From Pontederia crassipes (lineage: Eukaryota > Streptophyta > Magnoliopsida > Commelinales > Pontederiaceae): a DNA stretch of 64,000 nt. A program made the translations under genes and the position numbers. The DNA lies in contig CM060196.1 of assembly GCA_030549335.1 (NCBI GenBank), positions 12,849,501 through 12,913,500 on the forward strand, written 5' to 3'. This document shows positions 49,009-59,371 of the stretch, piece by piece. Within the stretch, counting starts at the first letter, position 1, and each line of letters opens with the position of its first letter. The notes beneath the pieces are model-generated. The model did no database searches. It had not been told where the DNA came from and saw only the letters and a program-made list of their open reading frames with translations.

Positions 49009-49622
49009 GACACGAGACCTCGCCTTCTCCAACCGGCCCAGCGCGTCCACTCTCCTGAGTCTCTTATACGGCGGTCACGACCTGGCCTTCGCCAAGTACG
49101 GCGAGTACTGGCGTCAGCTGAGGCGGGTATGCGCCCTACACCTGCTCAGCAACAAGCGGGTGGAGTCCTTCCGGGAGGAGGAGCTGGCACTTCTGCTCGG
49201 AAGGATCCGGCGGGCCACTGGCCCCGTGAACCTCAGCGAGCTGGTCATCGCCTTCACCAACGACGTTGTTTGCAGGGTGGCCTTCGCCAAGAAGTACTCG
49301 ACGGAGGCCGGTGGCGACGGAACATGGTTATACCATGTGCTCGGCGAGTTAGAGGTCTTGTTGGGGGCGTTCTCTATGCGGGAATACATTCCACTACTCG
49401 GTTGGGTCGATTGGGTGAGTGGTTTGGATAGTAGGATCACGAATAACTCCACTGAATTGGATACTATGATGGAAAAGATTTTAGAAGAGCATCCTACCAA
49501 GAACGTCAGCGGCAACAATACAACTGCTGCTTCTGATTTCATTGATATATTGGAGTCCTCGGAGAGCGAGGATGCGACTACTGGCATTAAGCTTAGCAGA
49601 AAGAGTGAAGGCCATACTTCTT
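49009..49622 (+). pseudogene. Cytochrome P450 gene C, exon 1 part 2
   Basis: Continues exon 1 after the copia element: KTRDLAFSNRP, the C-helix motif YWRQLRR, and RIRRATGPVNLSELV, collinear with genes A and B. It lacks three residues (ESFREEE where B has ESFRPVREEE). Near the end it reads AAGAGTGAAGGCC where gene B has GAGAGTGTCAAGGCC. The 2-nt loss shifts the frame about 18 nt before the intron donor GTGAGT (49623). The gene is therefore dead even apart from the insertion. Confidence 0.9.
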
Positions 49623-49718
49623 GTGAGTATCTCTAAAAAATCTTATCAGTAGCAATTTATACGAGTGCAACTGCAAAGTTATCTGCTATGTTCATACATC
49701 ATTCATGCATGGCTGCAG

Positions 49719-50330
49719 GATATGTTCGCAGCGGGTACTGATCCAACGGCTAATGCGATAGTGTGGACGATGGCCGAGATTATTAAGCATCCGAAAGAGA
49801 TGAAGAGACTGCAAGAGGAGATTCGCCGCGTGGTAGGACCGAAGGCGGAGGTGCGCCAGGAGATGACAGAGAGAATGGAGTACTTGCAGGCAGCTATCAA
49901 GGAGACGTTGCGGCTGCGCCCTCCCCTCGCTTTGCTGATTCCTAGGGAGGCCAATGATGATACGCAAATCCAAGGCTACGAGGTGCCGGCCGGCACGAGA
50001 ATGGTCGTGAACGCCTGGGCGATCGGGAGGGACCCGGAGTCCTGGCCGGAAGAGCCCGAGGAGTGGAGACCGGAGAGGTTTTTGGGCAGCAGCGTTGACT
50101 TCAAGGGGCACGACTTCCAGCTGATACCGTTCGGAGCGGGGCGCAGAGGCTGCCCCGCGATCGCGTTCGCGCACGCCAACATCGAGGTCGTACTGGCGAG
50201 CCTGCTGTACCATTTCGACTGGGAGCTGCCCGACGGGAAGAAGGGGGAGACGCTGGACATGGAGGAAGTTTATGGTCTTGTTGTGCACAGAAAGTCTAGT
50301 CTTATGCTTGTGGCCAAATCTGTAAACTGA
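49719..50330 (+). pseudogene. Cytochrome P450 gene C, exon 2
   Basis: 203 codons plus stop, uninterrupted, starting after the acceptor GGCTGCAG (ends 49718); the intron is 96 nt. It keeps the K-helix ETLR, the PERF motif and the haem loop PFGAGRRGCPA with its Cys. However, the I-helix reads AAGTDPT: the Thr that normally follows Asp in the oxygen-activation motif is Pro, so this copy would probably be impaired even if exon 1 were whole. An AATAAA lies at 50350-50355. Confidence 0.9.
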
Positions 50331-50349
50331 ACAAGAATTGAACCTGCGG

Positions 50350-50355
50350 AATAAA
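50350..50355 (+). terminator. Polyadenylation signal of P450 gene C
   Basis: AATAAA 20 nt after the stop. Suggestive only. Confidence 0.3.
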
Positions 50356-50934
50356 ATCCCTAATACTTTTTTACAAAAATGATTATATTTTCTCAAAAAA
50401 AATAATTTAAAAAATTATTCTTTTTGTTTCGAAATCATCGATATTCAAAATTATCAATATTTAATTTATTCCAAATTAGAATGAATGCTAAAACGGTAGA
50501 ACATAATTTTCCTAACCTTATTCAAAATTATATTTAAAAACACTCCTTTGTTGCAACATAAAAAAATAGCTCTCAGACGTTTTTGGCTATTTTTTTAGAT
50601 TATTTTTTAAAATTCCTGTTTTTGTTAATTACAATATTAAGTGACATTTTATTAGGAAAAAAAGGAAAGCACACAGATACAGACGTCGAAATTACTTCAT
50701 GTACAAAATCTTTTCTCTATTATTCCCATGATGATGCTATTCTAGATATAGAATGCTAGAATAAGTACTTTTCCAACAATGTTCCAACTAGAAAATTTTC
50801 TTTGAACTCAATCTATTAGGTTCTTTGTATTTTTTTTTACTTAATAAATCTAACATTTGATGTCCGATCTTACTTTCTTTTGTTTTAAAAATTTTTAATA
50901 TTTTGCTTACATCCTCATCACATATATTTACATT
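50356..50934. other. AT-rich intergenic DNA
   Basis: No gene or repeat recognised. Confidence 0.4.
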
Positions 50935-50937
50935 TCT

Positions 50938-51135
50938 CACGTGTGCGATGTATCTATCACACATTTTTATATTTGAGAAAAAAAACTTCCATACATCTGA
51001 GTTATCCCTGTACGATGATGGTATTTAAATTTTTTTCACGTTTGTGATGTATCTATCACACATTTTATATTTGAGGAAAAAACTTCCATACATGTGAGTT
51101 ATACCTATATGAGAATGACGTCGGACGTAAAGGAA
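50938..51135. repeat. 99-bp tandem duplication
   Basis: Two imperfect copies of a 99-bp unit containing GATGTATCTATCACACAT (50947 and 51046) and AAACTTCCATACAT. The 18-bp core GATGTATCTATCACACAT is identical in both. Confidence 0.7.
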
Positions 51136-54100
51136 TTAATAAGAACTGGTATCTAAATGTATAACTTTATATTTTAATCATTATGTTTTATGAAGTTTTA
51201 TTTTAAAAAAATTAAATATGTTTAAACTTTTCGCTTAAGTAAAATTTCGAGTTTGAATTTATGTTAATATAAAAAAAATTATTAGGAGTTTAACAAAATA
51301 CGTGACGTGACGCGATACGACTTAATAAAATTAGTTGGATTCGATGATGAATATGAACAGTGCCCTATTTAAATCATCTACATTGCTTCACGCGCTGACT
51401 ATAAGAAAAATATTATCTGCCGAACGGATAGAGAAATTCCGATGGATCACACTAGAATTAAAATTTTGATCAATGCATGAAATTAAAAAATGTTTCTATA
51501 AAAAAGTTGCGAAAATTTCAAAGTTCCGCTCATCGCCAATATGTGGTGCAATTGAAATACATCAAATCACTATCGAAATTTCTCGTTGATTGAAAATTTT
51601 CACCAAACATGTCTTTATAATAAAACTATCAGAACTTTAGTTTTAGTATCACAAAGGGCCTTTGTGACTTGTACATTCGACCCAATCTCTTCCAAGACTA
51701 TCATCACCATTTGAAGTCATTTCATTTCTCTCTTCCCTTGAAATAATCATTTACTTATATTATTGTATTTTTAATAGTGATATTACATTTCCATTTTTTT
51801 CAAATTACTTGCGTGTTTAGCGGTTATTATAACCATCATTCGTGTAGTCAAGTTCTCTGTTACAATCAAATTCTTGCATTATTTTTTAGTGTGAGTTAAT
51901 TGGTACATTTTTATTTTTCATGTTATTTGTATAATTCCACGTCTTCTAATTATTTTGACTATTTTTCTTTAGGTGGCGTGAGATTATTATCCTCCTAACT
52001 TTAGTTGTTTGTTTGAGTTTGGACTCTGTTCGTACCATAATAAATATGTTAAATATTCTTTTAATTTTTTATAAAATAAAAAGAAAAATATTCAATTTTT
52101 TTGTCATGGCTAATTAAATGGGTTCTAAAATACTTTTTTGTAATTTTGATTTAATTATTTTTCTCGACGAGTTTTAAAATCTTTAACGCTTTTATTATTT
52201 CAGAATTCATAATGTATTTTTAATTATTTACTACAATTTTCATTTTATAATTATATGGATTAAATAACTTTTTTATGTAGATTTTAATAATTTTTTTGTG
52301 AACTGACAAAATTATTATCTATATTAAACTTTTCGTTTGAGAAATAGAGAGAATACAATATGACATCAATGTATTATATGAAATTATCTGATAACAAATT
52401 TTAAGTTAAATGAGTATGATTTATTACTATCTTTTATTATTAGTTTTCCACTTATAAATTTATCCGCACCATTTGTTACAAAAATGGAAATATAATATTT
52501 TTGGTATGAAATATTGTTAATTTTTCTTGTTTTCCGTGCACTTACAGTGTCTCGAAATATCAACTATTTTTTGAGGTGAAAAATTGTTTGAAAAAGGAAA
52601 CATCAATATGCAATTTGGAGGTAAGGCAACAAGACTTCCTCCATTGGAAAAAGGTAGTCGCAGGACAAAAAATTTACATTGTTAGACCTACAAGTTACTT
52701 TTCTATTGACAAAGGAAACTTCCTCTAGCATAAAAGGGGGCAGATCTAAGACATGGTGGCTCCCCTAAGACTATAAAAGGAGAATGTAGGCTGCCAAAGA
52801 TTGAGGGATTCCATCTTCTAGCTCCTCTATTTTGGAAGAAAGAAAAGAAGTTACTACAACACCTTTTTTTTAATTCATCTTTTTTAATTTCCTATTTTTT
52901 GTGGTGACGGACATGTAGGTTGCATCACCTAACTAGCAATCATTTTATCATGTTTCAACTCATATTGCTATTTCGTTATTGTACTTTGCAGATTTTTTAA
53001 TTCACGCTAATTTTTTGATGATATGAAATGGTCCTAGTTACTGATCTTGTGCTTCTTTGCCCATGATGGTGTTCATATTTTTCAGCATTGGTCCAAATCG
53101 AGAAGTCAAATTAAAATTGTGTCACATGAAGAAAAAGCAATGAGATTATGTGCTTTAGTTTATGGTTTAACTGATTTGATGTTTATTTTTCTTGTTTCTT
53201 GTGGCTGGTGTTTGTAGACATTAGTTGGCTACTGCATGCAAGCAAAGAAGTTGTATTGTAGCTGGATTATGTCAGTGCCAAGTATGTCAGAGAGGCAAAC
53301 TTGGAGTCCTTTTTTATGGCATTTATTTCTATTTGAGTTACTCGTGTTTAGCCTCAACTTGAGAGAGTGATTTATTCTTCAACTTCCATACGTGAGTCGA
53401 GAGGCTAGGTGGCATCTACCTAGCATCTGAGTTACGTCAAAGAGGTTAGTGGTGGTTTGTACCAAGTTTGACCGAAAGGCAAACTTTTCGGTCAAACTGA
53501 GTATTTTCGAGTTTTTCATTAGCTTTGTTCAAACCGTTGAATCGGGCAAAAAATGACTCATCTCAATTGTTGAGGCGTGTATTTCCTTTTATATTCAAAA
53601 GTAAGAAATAATTTTAGTTGCCATACAACAAACTGTGATAACTATAGTGGAAACATAAATAATCGTCTCTGCGATATACATGCTGATACAAGTTACAGAT
53701 GGAGTTAACACTGGTCTTTAGTGATTCTATTGGAGAGAGAGAGTATCATGTTACTGTTACTCTATACAGGATGAGAGGTTGGTTGAGTTTCCATTTATGA
53801 CTTAAGAGCCTCCTAAGTACAGAAGGAGTGTCACTTCGGGAGGTACCTCAGGACACTTAACGTTAGTTGTTTGAGTGTTATGTATTTTTTCACGTCAATC
53901 TCTCCCATTCAATGGGGTAATTTTATTCTTCAGTTGTAGCATATAGAGAAGAGGTTAGACTACGACTAAGTTATGTCAAAAGAGAGATTGACAATTAGAA
54001 GTAAGGTTGAGAGATGAATTTGGGACATTATCGGATTTTATTTTTACTTTGTTTTCTTTCGGTCTTGGTTATCTGTGTCTGAGAGGAATAATTTATGTGA

Positions 54101-56018
54101 TTGAGAATAAGTACGAGTCAATAGGTTGATTGTGTTCTAATTTATGACAGAAGAGATGAACAAGACCGTAAGTATGGTCATCTCGAGAGATGCCTCCATC
54201 TGGATACTTGGTGCTTAGAATGCTTAGAGACTGAGAATGTGATGGATATTTTCTGTGATGTTCTGAACTATGTAAATCATGTAACCAACAAATATGAGAG
54301 TGAAAGCAGGAGGCGATCATCGCGAGAGTGAGATAGATCGTCCTTGAGTGGGGGCATCTACTACTATTTTATTTAAGTTTCACTGGCCTTAGGAATATGA
54401 CTCCTAAAATAATTCCTAAGTCATAGTGTCAATTTCTACTCATTTTTATCCCCATCTTATTTATGCATTTCTGTCTTATTTTTTACTTATATAAAAATTC
54501 ATAAAAATTAATGTAACTTTATTTACCGTGATTTCTAATGTAGCGACATTTTACCTTCTTACTTTAAATGACTTTCTTAGATTTAGTTTTTTTTCAAAAT
54601 AATTTTCAATCGTGTTTTTTACTTTATCTCTCTAGATTGAACCCTAACTATTAAAGTGATGCTACGGGGCATTTCTAACAAATTTTCGTAACTAAAGAAT
54701 TTATTTCTTTGGAAAATTGAGAGCATGTTACGGGGCATTGGAGTTTTTTTTTTAATATAGTACTAATTTGTGACCCGCATCACATATGGATGATATAAAA
54801 ATAGGTATATTAAATGCAAAATGTAGTAATGGTTTTATACTTCCATTTTAAAATCATATTTTGCTTCTTTTGAGAGTGTTTAGCAATTATAACCATTAGT
54901 TAAGTTCTCTATTAACAATTAAATTCTCTCGCATTCAAAATTATTAGGGAGTTAATCGAAATATTTTTATTATTCATAAATTTAATTAGAGGATGTTAAA
55001 TTTCAAATACGCGTGACAACATATCTTAATGGTATATATATGTGGTCATTTGAGAAAGGCTGATAAAGCATGCAATCTTATTGACTGTGGCATCTCAACA
55101 GCCCCTAACATGACAACAACAACAGACCCATTTCCCTCCCTCCCTCGCTCGAATAAAAAATAAATAATGAAAATTTCAAGAGTTTCTTCATGGTACGTAC
55201 AACCTAGTCTACATCTACATATCTTTCTTATCGCCACCGTGTGGTGTGGCATGCCCAATCTCTCTCCATCCAGTTTAAGGATCATAAAATATTAAAATAT
55301 GCAGAGTTGGTGCACAAGGAGAAGAGTCCGGTCGTTTAGGTACCGAAATCATGATTCTTTCAAATTTTACATAATTATTTTTTTTTGTTACTATCCCAGT
55401 GTTGAAAAGCTGCTTCGGTCATTCAAACTCAGCGTGTCGCTAATAGTTATGCACACTGATCGCGAATTTGAAATCTCGACCCGTCATCAGGTCCGACTAT
55501 TTGAATCTAGTAAAACCTAAGTTAATGTGATAGGAAAAATAAATATAATATATTATGTAGTGAATGTTTGAATAAAAAATAAGTATTATAGATATAAAAT
55601 ATAACTTTATTAATTAATCAAAATAATCATATAAATTAATTTATATTAAATATTTGTTAAAAAATATAGAATTAAATATAATAAAACATTTTTATAAATT
55701 ATATTTAACAAAATATTAAATTAATTTAATGGAAAAGGTAATAAATAATATTCTATTAATTTTTTATAATAAATATTTTATATATAATAAATAAATTATT
55801 TTATGTAAGAAAGGTAAAAAAGAGAAAATGGTAAAAGAAAAAAATTCAAAAAAGGTTGAAATACCCTAGTTCCATCAAAATGGAGATGGAACTGTTACGT
55901 GACCTTAATTTCACCTCATGCATTTTAATTATAACTAAAAAATCAGGTCGCATGGAATCACGCCCTCTGAACTGACGAGGAAGCAATACATTTTTTCGAT
56001 AAAAATTCATCAATATTC
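51136..56018. other. Long AT-rich stretch with unclassified repeat-like DNA
   Basis: About 4.9 kb without a supportable gene. The part at about 52.55-54.36 kb looks like degraded transposon or LTR sequence: a TATA-like ACTATAAAAGG at 52775-52785 is followed by leader-like sequence. No gag, pol or terminal pair was found. Short open frames at 54093-54320 and 55046-55285 (minus) have no recognised domain. Confidence 0.4.
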
Positions 56019-57545
56019 CACTACAAGAAAAAGCAGACTTAGCGACAAAATATTTGTCACTAATTTTGTCGTTAACTATGAAGAATCAGCTATAAATAGT
56101 GACAAATGTTTTCGGACGATATTAACGATGAATTTTACCAGAGAAATATTTTGACAAATACTAGGGAAAAATCTGCGACAATATAGCGAAGGAAGCCGAC
56201 ATTTGTTTTTTAGAGGTATATTTTGGCGACGAGTAATTAACCCCAGCGGTTTCCTGTGTGTTCCTTGCTATGTCGCGCAAGTAATTAACCTCCATAAGAA
56301 AAGAAAACCTAGATCCTTCCTGTCGTCGTGCGTTGCTGCCGCCTAACGCCTGCTGCCATGCGCTATCGTCTGCTGCTTTGCGCTACTACGCATAGCTGCC
56401 ACCACATGTTGCATTTGTCGTCGCTCGTCATGAGTCACTGGTACGCCCTTCCTTCTCCCTCCTTCGTCTCTCCCTCAATCTCTATTGTGAGTCATTGTGC
56501 ACTTGCCGCCTGCCACTATGTGCTGCTGCCGTCACACTATTCGTCGCTCGCCGTTAATCGTTGGTAACCCCTTCCTCCTCCCTCTCTTAATCTTTGATGT
56601 GTGTCGCTGAGTGTTGCTGCCTATGATGCTGGTCCCACCACAAACACACAACCAACTTACTCTAAGTTCAATTTCAGCCATGGGGAACACAAGTGAAATG
56701 GATTCAAATGAGGAACACATAATCTTGAAAGAAGAACAACCTCATAAGTATCAATTAGAAGGCATGGTGGGCCTCTGAATGTATTTGCCTATAATTTTTA
56801 GGGTGTAACAAAAACATACAAAGCTCCTCATTGCCCACAGTACTCATGTGTGGGAGCTGCTAGAAATTAGATCACCAATTAATGCAGCATTATAAATTAG
56901 AAGCTTTAAACACTATGGACAAATCACGAACATTTGGAGTTATCATCAGTCATTTAGCAAAATCAAATTATTTAAGAGAAAATGATGTCCCAAAGAAATA
57001 AGAGTTTTTCATTATCATGCCTATCTTTTAGCATTATGATGAATGCTTTGTCAATAGTAGATCTCCACCAATAAAAGAACACAAGTTTTGTCATCATCAT
57101 AACTGTTAATGTAAAATGCACCAAGCATGATTACAAGTAATCATACCTGTAAAAATGCAGCAAAAAGGAGAGTTCCAAGTTTAAGAAGTGTAATAGCTCC
57201 TCTCTGAATATTCATTTCTAACTAAGAGATAAATTCTTGCAGTGCCAAAAGTTGCTCTATAGAGTTCTCGCTTGGAGGACCAATAAGTTTACCAAAGTGG
57301 TGTTTTTCCTCCTCTCATTTGTAGTTGAAAATTTATCAAATATTCATCTCTCGAGCCCTTTGGAGCTTCCAAAGAGGTGTTTTTCCTCCTCTCCTTTGTA
57401 TTTCTTATTTTGTACCGGTTAGCAAGTAGCAACAGCTTAATAATGGACAAATCAATAAGTCAAAGGTTAAAGTAGCAGCACTAGACACTCTTGAGATTGT
57501 CATACGATAGTAGTTTCTTTTTCTTACTTTAGATAGTGCAACCTT
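56019..57545 (+). mobile_element. Left end of another CACTA element
   Basis: Starts CACTACAAGAAAAAGC, followed by TTTGTCAC / TTGTCG-type units rather than GACGG units, so it is a different subfamily from copies 1-3. A leader-like stretch follows with CTGCTGCC and TCGTCGC repeats (56.3-56.6 kb), then a short open frame MGNTSEMDSNEEH near 56680. No right end was identified. CACTA copy 3 begins at 57546 and may have inserted into it. Confidence 0.45.
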
Positions 57546-59169
57546 CACTACTAGAAAAACGCTAATTACCGACGGTCCGGACCGTCGGTAATCAGCCCTA
57601 AAACCGTCGGTAACGTAATTACCGACGGTTTTTTCAGTCGGAAAAATGGTCGTCGCAAACGGATTTGCGACGATTGAAAAAAATTCGACGAAAATATCGA
57701 TGGTTTTGACCGTCGGAACAGTCCCGGCGGTTCGAACTGTCGAAATTTTCCGACGGTTGCAACCACCGAAAAAGTCCCCGGCGGTTCGAACCGTCGAAAT
57801 TTCCGATGGTTGCAACTGCCGGAAAAGGCCGGCGGTCCGAACCGTCGAAATTTCCGACGGTTGCAACCGTCGGAAAAGGCCGGCGGTTCGAGCCGTCGCA
57901 ACTTTTTGACGGTCGCAACTGTCGAAACTTTGGACGGGCGTCGCAACCGTCGATCTTTTGACGGTCGCAACCATCGCAAATAATTTTTTAAATATAAAAA
58001 AAATTAGCGGCCGGATCGGGCCGCGGCCAGCTCCGGCCGCAAGCCGGTCGATCCGGCCGCTGGGGCCGGATCCAACCGTTGGCGGTCGGATCGGCCGCCA
58101 GGCAACCGGATCTGAACGCCCGACGGTCGATCCGACCGCTGGAAGCCGGATCCGGCCGCTGGAGGCCGGATCCGAATGCCCGGCGGCCAGATCCGAACGC
58201 CTGGCGGCCTTTGGCCGGAGAGAGATGCCGGCGCGGAGCGGGAGAGAGAAAGAGAGAGAGACGCCGGCGCGGGAGAGGGTCGCCGGTGCGGGAGAGGGTC
58301 GCCGGCGTCCGGCGCAGGAGGGTCGCCGGCGTCCGGCGCGGGAGAGGGTGCTCGCGGCCGGGAGAGAGAGAGAGGAGAGGAGGGAGAGAGAGAGGAGTGG
58401 AGGGAGGAGGGAGAGAGAGAAGAGGGAGGAGGAGGAATATATATAAAGGGAAAAAGTGGAAAAAAGCGGGAAAAGGGAAAAAAAGCGGGATAACGAAATT
58501 TTAATTACCGACGGTTTCGACTGTCGAAAACGTAAATATTAAATATTTTTATAATTACCGACGGTTGTGACCATCGAAAATATATTTAGTTATATATAAT
58601 GTTTATTTTTTATTTTATCGACGGTTTGAACCGTCGGTAATCGTTATCGACGGTCAAAACCGTCGATAATTGCGACGGTTTGGACCATCGCTAGTTATAT
58701 TAATAAAATACTCTTTATACGATATTATTATACATTTACCGACGGTTACGACCTTCGAAAATTACGGCGGATTTTGCGACGGATGGATATCCGTCGGAAA
58801 TATCGACGTTCCCAATCGTCGAAAAATTAAATAATAATATAATAAATTATATAATTAATTTTTTTATTTCTGACGGTCACGACCGTCGGAAAATTCGTCA
58901 AAAAAATTTAATAATAATATAAAAAATACATAATTTAATTTTTTTATTTCTGACGGTCGTAACCGTCAGAAAAGTTATCGGAAATTGCGACGGATGGATA
59001 TCCGTCGGAAATATCGACGTTCCTAATCATCGAAAAATTAAATAATAATATAAATTATTTCGGACGGTCATAACCGTCGAAAAATCCGTCGAAAACGGAA
59101 CCGTCGAAAAATCCGTCGCAAATTGCGACGGATTTAGAATCGTCGGAAAATCGCGATTTTCTTGTAGTG
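57546..59169. mobile_element. Non-autonomous CACTA transposon, copy 3
   Basis: Starts CACTACTAGAAAAACGC (57546) and ends TTTTCTTGTAGTG (59169), with the 3-bp target duplication CTT on both sides (57543-57545 and 59170-59172). Parts: left array of GACGG / CCGTCG units (57.57-57.98 kb), GC-rich GGCCGGATCC repeats and a purine-rich GAGAGAGAG stretch (58.0-58.44 kb), a TATA-like ATATATAAAGGG, then a right array to the end. No transposase. The open frames at 57405-58504 are low-complexity by-products. It is the best-preserved member of the family in the window. Confidence 0.87.
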
Positions 59170-59371
59170 CTTGTAGTAGTTTAAAGGGCTAGAGAGAAAA
59201 ACTACATTTATTATTTATTTATTTATTTTTGACAAGTTTCAATCTTTGGCAGCATCTTCTACTGCTCGTTGAATTTCGAAAAACATGTATAAGTAAAAAA
59301 TTATGTGCACGAGGTACTTGAGCACAACTGCTTTTTGCTACCTCTTGCCGCCATGCATTATGGCCTGCCAC

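Noticed and set aside
49692-50396. A 234-codon open frame antisense to gene C exon 2
   Set aside because: Mirrors the P450 coding strand; the same antisense frame occurs over exon 2 of A and B, as expected from shared codon bias.
52550-54360. Possible gypsy LTR or non-autonomous element
   Set aside because: A TATA-like box and leader-like sequence are present, but no paired repeat, target duplication or coding domain could be found.
57958-58504. Three overlapping frames of 105-162 codons rich in Arg, Gly and Glu
   Set aside because: They are translations of GGCCGGATCC repeats and a GAGAGAG tract inside CACTA copy 3, with no domain and no codon structure.
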